Assembly (NCBI GenBank): GCA_016197365.1
Contig: JACPVS010000015.1
Location: forward strand, 1 to 61,833
Reading direction: 5' to 3'
DNA: 61,833 bases
Source of the DNA: Mycolicibacterium cosmeticum
GTDB taxonomy: Bacteria; Actinomycetota; Actinomycetes; Mycobacteriales; Mycobacteriaceae
The notes under the pieces were generated by a model, which worked only from the letters and a program-made list of their open reading frames with translations, did no database searches and was not told the DNA's origin. Position numbers and translations under genes: made by a program. Every line of letters starts with the position of its first letter. The first letter of the stretch is position 1. Below, piece by piece: positions 32,884-40,278 of this stretch.

Positions 32884-33974
32884 TACTCCATTCTGCGTAC
32901 TGCGTGCGACAACAACCCCTTACCGGTGCCCAGTGGCAGGTCAAGGGTGGTCCGGATACCCGGAGCGGCGGCAATCACGTCCGGGATGGCGTTCACGATC
33001 CGCCCCGCGGCGGCCAGGATCGCCGCGTAGTTGTGGTCGCCGCGGCTGCTCGTCGGGCAGATGTCCACGACGTAGGACGGCTCGCCGGTGATCTCCACGC
33101 GATAGGACCCACCGGGCTGCGCGGGCTGCGCCCAGTCCGGGCGAAGGTCCTCGCGCACGCGGGTGATGTGCTCGACGACGATGACCGGCTTGCCGCCGAC
33201 CATGCCGTTGATCTCGAAACGCATGGCGGCCACGGTGCCCTTGGCGATCACGCCGGTGGCGACGTCGATGTCCTCCGGGGCGGGCTCGAGCTCGTAGCTC
33301 TCGGTGATCTCCTCGACCTCCACGCCCAGGCCTGCGGCCAGCATCTTGATCGCGGTGCCCCAGGCGGCACTGAGGATGCCGGGATAGAACAGCATGCCGG
33401 GCTGATCCATCGGGTTGCCGAAGCCCATCACGATCGACATGACCTCGGCGCCGTCGTAGGTGGCGTAGTCAGCGATCTCCATGGTCTTGATCTGTTCGAT
33501 CCGCTGGCAGGTGCTGGCGATCGCGAACGGCACCAGGTCGGTGGCGAACCCGGGATCCACGCCGGTGATGTACACGCTCGCGTTGCCGGTGCGCGCAGCG
33601 TCCTCCACGCGGTCGATGGCTTTCTGTGGCATCGCACCCCACGGGAACTGCAGCCCACCGGGTGCCGAGCCGACCACGTTGATCCCGGCGGACAGTGCCG
33701 CCATCACGTCGCGGGTCGCCTCGACGGGGCGGGTGTCGCCCATGGCGCAGTACACCAGGCAGTCCGGTTTGGCTTCGAGCGTGCCGTCCATGCCCTGGGT
33801 CGCGACCACGCCTGTCACGAGGTCGATACCGGCGAGCTCACCCGCGTCGACGCCGACCTTGTCCTGGGTCGAGGTGCCCACCGCGACCAGGTCGAACCGG
33901 GGATCCTCGATGAGCTGGAGCAGGGCCAGTCGGCCACAGTTTCCGGTGCCGACGAGCGCCACGCGAATGGCCAT
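32883..33974 (-). CDS. DapB-like NAD(P)-dependent oxidoreductase
   Basis: Cytoplasmic 363-residue Rossmann enzyme (VALVGTGNCGRLAL at the N-terminus) of the dihydrodipicolinate-reductase/amine-dehydrogenase-like group common in mycobacteria (Rv1059, Rv0926c type). It is longer than true DapB and lacks its context, so I do not call lysine synthesis. The upstream intergenic region holds an exact KstR-type operator shared with the divergent hydroxysteroid-dehydrogenase-like SDR, suggesting a steroid or fatty-acyl substrate. Confidence 0.82.
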   Translation of the reverse strand: MAIRVALVGTGNCGRLALLQLIEDPRFDLVAVGTSTQDKVGVDAGELAGIDLVTGVVATQGMDGTLEAKPDCLVYCAMGDTRPVEATRDVMAALSAGINVVGSAPGGLQFPWGAMPQKAIDRVEDAARTGNASVYITGVDPGFATDLVPFAIASTCQRIEQIKTMEIADYATYDGAEVMSIVMGFGNPMDQPGMLFYPGILSAAWGTAIKMLAAGLGVEVEEITESYELEPAPEDIDVATGVIAKGTVAAMRFEINGMVGGKPVIVVEHITRVREDLRPDWAQPAQPGGSYRVEITGEPSYVVDICPTSSRGDHNYAAILAAAGRIVNAIPDVIAAAPGIRTTLDLPLGTGKGLLSHAVRRME

Positions 33975-34029
33975 ACGGGTCTCCTCCAGGTGTTTGGTCT
34001 AACGCAGTATGAGCGGTTGCCGGACAAAT

Positions 34030-34043
34030 TGGAACAGGTTCTA
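34030..34043. promoter_or_regulatory. KstR-type operator in the DapB-like/SDR divergent region
   Basis: TGGAACAGGTTCTA fits TNNAACNNGTTNNA exactly. It lies 55 bp from the DapB-like start (33974) and 34 bp before the SDR start (34078), overlapping the likely -35 region of a TAGCCT -10 hexamer at 34064-34069. One bound repressor could silence both directions. Confidence 0.7.
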
Positions 34044-34077
34044 ATTTTGCCTCCCGGATGGGGTAGCCTCACGCCCC

Positions 34078-34824
34078 ATGGGACGCGTGGACGGCAAGGT
34101 TGTACTGATCAGCGGCGGCGCTCAGGGGATGGGCGCGGCGCACGCCAAGGCCTTGGTGGCCGAGGGCGGCAAGGTCGTCATCGGAGACATTCTCGACGAG
34201 CCGGGACAGGCGCTGGCCGACGAACTCGGTGACGCGGCGCGCTATGTGCACCTCGACGTCACCCAGGCCGACCAGTGGGACGCCGCGGTCGCCGTCGCCA
34301 ACGACGCCTTCGGCAGCCTGACCGGACTGGTGAACAACGCCGGCATCGTGGCGCTGGGCAAGATCGGCCATTTCGACATGGCCGAATGGCAGAAGGTCAT
34401 CGACGTCAACCTGACGGGCACCTTCCTCGGCATGCAGGCGGTCGTCGCGTCGATGAAGGCCGCGGGCAACGGATCCATCATCAACGTCTCGTCGATCGAG
34501 GGGCTGCGCGGCGCCCCGATGGTGCACCCGTACGTCGCCTCCAAGTGGGCGGTGCGCGGCCTGGCCAAATCCGCGGCACTGGAACTCGGCAGGCGCAACA
34601 TCCGGGTGAACTCACTGCACCCCGGCTTCATCCGCACCCCGATGACCGAGCATTTCCCTGCCGACATGGTGACCGCGCCGCTGGGCCGGCCCGGCCAGTC
34701 CGATGAGGTTGCCGCGTTCGTGGTGTTCCTGATCAGCGACGAGTCGTCGTTCGCCACCGGCTCGGAGTTCGTCGTCGACGGCGGACTGGTCACCGACGTC
34801 AACCACAAGGACAACATCTTCTGA
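34078..34824 (+). CDS. SDR of the 3-alpha/20-beta-hydroxysteroid dehydrogenase (FabG3) type
   Basis: Cytoplasmic 248-residue SDR. SGGAQGMG nucleotide loop, NNAGI, NVSSIEG and YVASK catalytic motifs. The run VLISGGAQGMGAAHAKALVAEGGKVVIGDI and the segment ARYVHLDVTQ closely follow Rv2002 (20-beta-HSD). It likely oxidises or reduces a steroid hydroxyl. The ATG is eight nt after TAGCCT (leaderless pattern) and the KstR-type operator covers the promoter. Confidence 0.9.
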   Translation: MGRVDGKVVLISGGAQGMGAAHAKALVAEGGKVVIGDILDEPGQALADELGDAARYVHLDVTQADQWDAAVAVANDAFGSLTGLVNNAGIVALGKIGHFDMAEWQKVIDVNLTGTFLGMQAVVASMKAAGNGSIINVSSIEGLRGAPMVHPYVASKWAVRGLAKSAALELGRRNIRVNSLHPGFIRTPMTEHFPADMVTAPLGRPGQSDEVAAFVVFLISDESSFATGSEFVVDGGLVTDVNHKDNIF

Positions 34825-34887
34825 CGGTGTGACGTGCTCCTCAGGTAGCCGACCCGGCCGGTTGTCGGCGCGGCGGGCAGGCACAAT

Positions 34888-37713
34888 GTGGTGTCGGCCG
34901 AGCGGGCCGACACACTGAGCGCCAAGCGCATCGGAGGGAGCGGCACCATCGGGGCATCGAAGCGTCGTACTGCCCTGTTCAGTGTCGCCCTGCTGTTGAT
35001 GGTGCTGGTGTTCGGCGCCGGAGATTTCGCGTCCTTCGCACGGCCGGAGCCCGCGGGCACCACCACCGAGCTCGCGCAGGGCTGGAAACTGGTGTCCGCG
35101 ACGGGTCTGGCCGCCGACGGCCGGACCATCTCCACACCCGACTACCAGGACAGCGGTTGGCATTCCGTGCCCCGCATGCCGGCCACCGTGCTCGACGTGC
35201 TGCAGCAGGACGGCACGTACCCGGACCTCTACTACGGGACGAACCTGTTGGACAAGGTCCCGCAGGATCTCTACAAGCAGGACTGGTGGTATCGCACCAC
35301 TTTCGACGCGCCGGCCGGCCACAGCAACTATCAGCTGCAGTTCCCGGGCATCAACTACCGCGCCGAGATCTGGCTCAACGGGCAGTTGGTCGCCGACAGC
35401 ACGCAGATCGTCGGTATGTACACCGCCCACGACCTCGACGTCACCCGATGGATCCGGGGCGGGCCGAATGTGCTTGCGGTCAAGGTGATCCCGGAACGTG
35501 CCCTGCAGGACGTCGACGGCGTGGAGCTCGCCGACAGCTGGTGGGACTGGATCAACTGGCGATACCTCGGCTACCAGGGGCCCGGTGCGAACCCGGCCGC
35601 CGGGAATTCCTTCATCCCGGACCGCAACGCCGGCATCTTCAAACCCGTCTACCTGCGCACCGCGGGCGCGGCCGAACTGGGCGACGCCACCGTCAACACC
35701 GAACTACCCCTGCCCAGAACGGATTCCGCGCGCCTGACGGTCTATGCCAATGTGCACAACTCCTCGGCGCGACGGGTCAACGGCGTGCTGCGGGCGACCA
35801 TCAGCAGGCCGGGCCGACCGCAGATCACCGTCGAGCAGCCGGTCACGTTGTCACCGGGCGAACGCCGCGAAGTCAGCTTCAGCCCGGCGCGGTTCACCGA
35901 GCTGACGGTGGACCATCCCGACCTGTGGTGGCCCTACACCATGGGCGATCCGAACCTGTACGACCTGAAAGTGGAGTTCCGCCAATACAACCGGGTCACC
36001 GACAGCAGCACCCAGCGGTTCGGGATCCGGACCGTCGCCCAGCATCGCGACACCGACGAGCAGTTCCCCGAACTCGGTTCCGGTGGCAGTTTCTACCTGA
36101 CGGTCAACGGCAGGGACTTCCTGGTGCGCGGCGCGGTGTACACCCCCGACCTGTTGTTCGACAACGACCCCGACCGCGAGGACGCCATCCTCCGGTACAC
36201 CAAGGACCTGGGCCTGAACCTGCTGCGGCTGGAGTCCAAGATCCCCGGCGAGCGGCTGATCGAAAAGGCCGACGAACTGGGCATCCCGCTGATGGTCGGC
36301 TGGATGTGCTGCAACCAGTGGGAGAAGTGGGATCAGTGGGATGACGAGGACCGGGCCGTCGCCCTGGAGAGCCTGCGGTCCCAGATCCTGATGTTGCGCT
36401 CGCACCCGTCGGTCGCCATCTGGGCCAACGGCTCCGACGGCCTGCCGCCGGAGCCGCTGCGCGGCCAGTATCACGCGGTGCTGCGGGACCTGCACTGGCA
36501 GAACGCCGTTGTCGACACCGTCTCCTCGTTCGGGCACGGCGACGAGCACGGCAAGCCGCAATGGGACGGCATCCACATGGCCGGTCCGTACAGCTGGCGG
36601 CCCCCGAGCTACTGGTTCAGCGGCCGCTACGGCGCCACCCGTGGCTCCAACGCCGAGCAGGGCGACAACGAACACATCCCGCCGCTGGCCAGCCTCAAGG
36701 AGTTCATCCCGCCCGACAAGCTCTGGCCGATCAACGACACCTGGTCCTTTCATGCAGGCTCCAATCCGGGCAACGCGAAACTGTCCAGCATTCGGCTGGC
36801 GATCCTGCGCCGCTACGGGCCGTCCGCGAGCGTCGAGGAGTTCACCCGCAAAGCTCAACTCGCGCATTATGAATCGACGCGCGCGCAGTTCGAGGCGTTC
36901 GCCGCCAACGGGTGGGCCAACCACAAGATGACCATCTACTGGATGCTCAACAGTCACTGGCCGTCGTTCTTCGGCAACATCTTCGACTACTACCTGCGCC
37001 CGGGCGGTGCCTACTACGGCGCGAAAGCCGGATTACGCCCGCTGTCACTGGTCTTCGACTCCTACGCCACCGGCAACCACAGCACCGCCGACGTCAAGGT
37101 GGTCAACCAGACTGCGCACGACGTGTCCGATCTCCGTGCCCGCGTGCGGGTCTACGACCTGTCCGGCCGGGTCCGGGACGACCGCACCGTCGACGGCGTC
37201 GCCGTCGCCTCGGGAGGCGCGCACACCGTGCTGACCCTGCCGCGCGAAGTACGGGACTCCCGGGTGTTCTTCGTCCGCGCCGAGTTGCTCGACGCGGGCG
37301 GCACGGTGATATCGCAGAACGTGTACTGGCAATCCCAGCAGCCCGACGATGTCGGCGATCCCGCCAACGACACCGCCTTCGAGCTGAAGCAGACCGCCTG
37401 GGCCGACATGACCCCGTTGAATTCGCTGGCCAAGGCGCCGCTGCAGGTGAGCGCGAAACGGGTCGGGGACCGCGACGTCGCGATCCGGCTGCACAACCCC
37501 GGCAAGCAGGTCGCCTTCTTCGAACGGGCCGAGGTCACCGGCACCGCCGACGGCGACGAGATCCTGCCCATCGAGTACACCGACAACTATGTGACGGTGT
37601 TCCCCGGCGACACCGTGGACGTGCGGGCCACCGTCCTCGCCGCCGGTGAGCAGGGCAACTTCGTCCGGGTCACCGGATACAACAGCGCGCCCGTGGTGGT
37701 GCCGGTCGGCTGA
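34888..37713 (+). CDS. Membrane-anchored GH2 exo-beta-glucosaminidase-like glycosidase
   Basis: The 941-residue product has a signal anchor (about 28-50), a GH2 sugar-binding domain (WKLVSATGLA to about 255), an Ig-like domain (about 270-380), a TIM barrel (about 395-700) and Ig-like C-terminal domains. The pattern matches CsxA-type exo-glucosaminidases: putative acid D517 in GSDGLPPEPL and nucleophile E590 in NAEQGDNEHIP; their 73-residue spacing equals the 72 in CsxA (D469/E541) within one. The GTG at 34888 is the called start, but GGAGGGAG sits seven nt before an ATC at codon 21, so the true start is unsettled. Confidence 0.85.
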   Translation: MVSAERADTLSAKRIGGSGTIGASKRRTALFSVALLLMVLVFGAGDFASFARPEPAGTTTELAQGWKLVSATGLAADGRTISTPDYQDSGWHSVPRMPATVLDVLQQDGTYPDLYYGTNLLDKVPQDLYKQDWWYRTTFDAPAGHSNYQLQFPGINYRAEIWLNGQLVADSTQIVGMYTAHDLDVTRWIRGGPNVLAVKVIPERALQDVDGVELADSWWDWINWRYLGYQGPGANPAAGNSFIPDRNAGIFKPVYLRTAGAAELGDATVNTELPLPRTDSARLTVYANVHNSSARRVNGVLRATISRPGRPQITVEQPVTLSPGERREVSFSPARFTELTVDHPDLWWPYTMGDPNLYDLKVEFRQYNRVTDSSTQRFGIRTVAQHRDTDEQFPELGSGGSFYLTVNGRDFLVRGAVYTPDLLFDNDPDREDAILRYTKDLGLNLLRLESKIPGERLIEKADELGIPLMVGWMCCNQWEKWDQWDDEDRAVALESLRSQILMLRSHPSVAIWANGSDGLPPEPLRGQYHAVLRDLHWQNAVVDTVSSFGHGDEHGKPQWDGIHMAGPYSWRPPSYWFSGRYGATRGSNAEQGDNEHIPPLASLKEFIPPDKLWPINDTWSFHAGSNPGNAKLSSIRLAILRRYGPSASVEEFTRKAQLAHYESTRAQFEAFAANGWANHKMTIYWMLNSHWPSFFGNIFDYYLRPGGAYYGAKAGLRPLSLVFDSYATGNHSTADVKVVNQTAHDVSDLRARVRVYDLSGRVRDDRTVDGVAVASGGAHTVLTLPREVRDSRVFFVRAELLDAGGTVISQNVYWQSQQPDDVGDPANDTAFELKQTAWADMTPLNSLAKAPLQVSAKRVGDRDVAIRLHNPGKQVAFFERAEVTGTADGDEILPIEYTDNYVTVFPGDTVDVRATVLAAGEQGNFVRVTGYNSAPVVVPVG

Positions 37714-37784
37714 TGACGTGCGTGGGGCAGGATTGACCGCGAGCACGACAGGTACGCAGCACGCCAGGTTCAGGAGGACGACAG

Positions 37785-38018
37785 ATGTCAGACGCGACAG
37801 CAGACGGCAACGCACGGGAGCAGCTCGCGCAGCTCACCGAACAGCACGGGTGGTCGCGCCGCGAAGTGGACCGCGTCGACGTATACCTGCGTGGCGTGGC
37901 GCGGGTCCGGGTGATCTGGGCGGGCGATGACCTCAGCGGCGGCTCCCGCTACCAGGACGACGTCATGGAGCAGTACTCGCGCGACCTCGGCACGGTGCAG
38001 GGCTGGTTGACCCGGTGA
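37785..38018 (+). CDS. Conserved hypothetical protein upstream of cinA
   Basis: The 77-residue product is hydrophilic and mostly helical (REQLAQLTEQHGWSRREVDRVDVYLRG, then VRVIWAG and a Tyr-rich end). I do not recognise the family. ATG with AGGAGGAC nine nt upstream, the strongest ribosome binding site in this part. The 3' end overlaps the GTG of cinA by 4 bp (GTGA), so it is translationally coupled to CinA. Confidence 0.7.
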   Translation: MSDATADGNAREQLAQLTEQHGWSRREVDRVDVYLRGVARVRVIWAGDDLSGGSRYQDDVMEQYSRDLGTVQGWLTR

Positions 38019-39298
38019 GTGTGCGCGCCGGAATCGTCGTCACCGGCACCGAGGTGCTGACCGGCCGGATCCAGGATCTCAACGGCCCGTGGATCGCCGA
38101 CCGGCTGCTGGAACTCGGCGTCGAGCTGGCGCACATCACCATCTGCGGTGACCGTGCCGACGACGTCGAGGCCCAGCTGCGCTTCCTCGCCTCTGACGGC
38201 GTCGACCTCATCGTCACCAGCGGCGGCCTCGGGCCCACCGCCGACGACCTGACCGTCGCCACGGTGGCCCGGTTCTGTGGGCGTGAACTGGTGCTCGACG
38301 CGGACCTCGAGGCGCGGATCGCCGCGATCCTGCGCAGGCTGATGTCCCGCCGACCCGGCACCACGGATTTCGACGCGGTCATGGCGGCCAACCGCAAACA
38401 GGCGCTGGTGCCCGCGGGGGCCGACATCCTCGAGCCCGAGGGCACCGCGCCCGGTGTGGTCGTCGAAGGCAGCGCCGACGGCGCACCCGTCGTCATTGTG
38501 CTGCCCGGTCCACCGCGTGAACTGCAGCCGATGTGGGCGCGGGCCGTCGCCGCGCCGGCCGTGCAGCGGGCCATCGCGGGCCGCACCGAGTACCGGCAGG
38601 CCACCGTCCGGATGTTCGGCCTGGCCGAGTCCGGACTGGCAGAATCCTTGCGGGAAGCCGAAACTCACGTCCCGGGCTTCAACGGACTCGAGATCACCAC
38701 CTGCCTGCGCCGCGGCGAGCTGGAGATCGTCACCCGCTACGAGCCCAAGGACGACGCCGCCTACCGTGCGTTGATCGACTTCCTGAGGGAGCGCTATCCG
38801 CGTGAGCTCTTCTCCGAGGACGGCGCGCTGATCGACGAACAACTCGCGGCGCTGCTCACCGGGCGCACCATCGCCACCGCGGAGTCTTGCACGGCCGGCA
38901 TGCTGGCCGCGCGGCTCGCCGACCGGGCCGGGTCCTCGGCGTACCTGACCGGTGGCGTGGTGTCGTACTCCAACGAGGCCAAGGTCGCGTTGCTCGGTGT
39001 GGACGACGCGCTGATCGCCGCCCACGGCGCGGTGTCCGAACCGGTCGCGATCGCGATGGCTCAGGGCGCGCTGCGCCGGTTCGACGCGGATACGGCCGTC
39101 GGGATCACCGGCATCGCGGGCCCGGGCGGCGGATCTGACGAGAAGCCGGTCGGCACCGTGTGTTTCAGCGTGGCGCTGGCCGGCCGTGAGCCGCTCACCA
39201 CGACGCTGCGGCTGCCCGGCAACCGCAGCGATGTCCGCGAACGCGCCACCACGGTGGCGATGCATCTGCTGCGCCGGGAACTGCTCGGACTCGATTAG
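38015..39298 (+). CDS. cinA: CinA-like protein (competence/damage-inducible; NMN deamidase-type C-terminus)
   Basis: Cytoplasmic 427-residue protein, the same length class as Rv1901. N-terminal molybdopterin-binding-like domain (about 1-165; TSGGLGPTADDLTV), a middle linker and a C-terminal CinA/PncC domain (about 275-425) with TIATAESCTAGMLAARLAD and ITGIAGPGG. C-terminal PncC domains deamidate NMN in the NAD salvage cycle. Coupled to the upstream small protein by a GTGA overlap. Confidence 0.93.
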   Translation: MSVRAGIVVTGTEVLTGRIQDLNGPWIADRLLELGVELAHITICGDRADDVEAQLRFLASDGVDLIVTSGGLGPTADDLTVATVARFCGRELVLDADLEARIAAILRRLMSRRPGTTDFDAVMAANRKQALVPAGADILEPEGTAPGVVVEGSADGAPVVIVLPGPPRELQPMWARAVAAPAVQRAIAGRTEYRQATVRMFGLAESGLAESLREAETHVPGFNGLEITTCLRRGELEIVTRYEPKDDAAYRALIDFLRERYPRELFSEDGALIDEQLAALLTGRTIATAESCTAGMLAARLADRAGSSAYLTGGVVSYSNEAKVALLGVDDALIAAHGAVSEPVAIAMAQGALRRFDADTAVGITGIAGPGGGSDEKPVGTVCFSVALAGREPLTTTLRLPGNRSDVRERATTVAMHLLRRELLGLD

Positions 39299-39334
39299 GG
39301 CGCACGCCGTGGCGGTAGTCGTTATGTTCGAGAG

Positions 39335-40258
39335 ATGGCATACCGGCTCGGCGATGCTGCGCTCGGCGCGCTGCTCGACCAGCTTCCGGTGCTGTCCGGC
39401 CAGTCGCGGCAGGTGGAAGATCTCCCGGGTGGGCTGACCAACCGCAACGTCAAGATCACCACGGCGCGCGGTGTGTATGTCGCGCGGTGTTCGGATGCCT
39501 CGGGGGCTCTGCTCGGTATCGACCGGGACGCCGAGTTCCACAACAGCGTCGCAGCGCACCGGGCAGGTGTGGGGGCGCCGGTGCTGGACTACCGCCCTGA
39601 CCTCGGAATCCTGCTGATCGGCTACATCGACGGCGAATCGCTGCACGACGAAGATTTTGCGCGGCCGGGGCTGGTGGCGAAAGTGGCCGACAGCTGCAGG
39701 CAACTGCATGCCGGACCGCGGTTCTGCAATGACTTCGACATGTTCTCCCTCCAGCCCGGATATCTGAAAACGCTGGTGGACAACGGCTTCCGGATGCCTG
39801 AAGACTATCTGAACCATGCCGAACGGTTCGACGACATCCGGCGGGCGCTGCGGGCCACCGACGCGGAAACGGTGCCGTGCAACAACGACCTGCTCGCCGC
39901 GAACTTCGTGGAGAACGCCGACCGGGTGTGGATCATCGACTACGAGTATTCGGGCAACAACGATCCCTGTTTCGAGCTGGGCAACATCTGGCGTGAATGC
40001 CGGCTCTCACTCGATCAGCTGGAAGAACTCGTCACCGCCTATTACGGCCGTCCGCTTCGGCACAAGCTGGCCCGCGTCCGCCTGCAGGGGACGGTGTCCC
40101 AGTACGGCTGGACCCTGTGGGGTTGTATCCAGAACGGCTCCAGTGCCGTGGATTTCGATTTCTGGGGCTGGGCCATGCAGCGCTACGACGCCGCCGTCGA
40201 GGAATTCACCGGCCCCGACTTCGCCCGGCTGCTCGACGATGTCGCCGCGACCGACTGA
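39335..40258 (+). CDS. Choline kinase/aminoglycoside phosphotransferase-like protein
   Basis: Cytoplasmic 307-residue kinase-fold protein (LicA/ChoK-like): LPGGLTNRN for nucleotide binding, CNNDLLAAN as the catalytic loop and IIDYEYSGNND as the metal-binding aspartate region. The usual histidine before the catalytic aspartate is replaced by asparagine (NND for HND). Its neighbour, 20 bp downstream, is a dimethylglycine/sarcosine dehydrogenase-like enzyme, which suggests choline or betaine metabolism. ATG 39335 lies six nt after TATGTT (leaderless). Confidence 0.82.
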   Translation: MAYRLGDAALGALLDQLPVLSGQSRQVEDLPGGLTNRNVKITTARGVYVARCSDASGALLGIDRDAEFHNSVAAHRAGVGAPVLDYRPDLGILLIGYIDGESLHDEDFARPGLVAKVADSCRQLHAGPRFCNDFDMFSLQPGYLKTLVDNGFRMPEDYLNHAERFDDIRRALRATDAETVPCNNDLLAANFVENADRVWIIDYEYSGNNDPCFELGNIWRECRLSLDQLEELVTAYYGRPLRHKLARVRLQGTVSQYGWTLWGCIQNGSSAVDFDFWGWAMQRYDAAVEEFTGPDFARLLDDVAATD

Positions 40259-40278
40259 CGAACGTGAGGACATGAGAG

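Noticed and set aside
37949..39817. A 622-codon open frame antisense to cinA
   Set aside because: CinA is unmistakable in the sense direction; the antisense product has no domain and runs through two genes.
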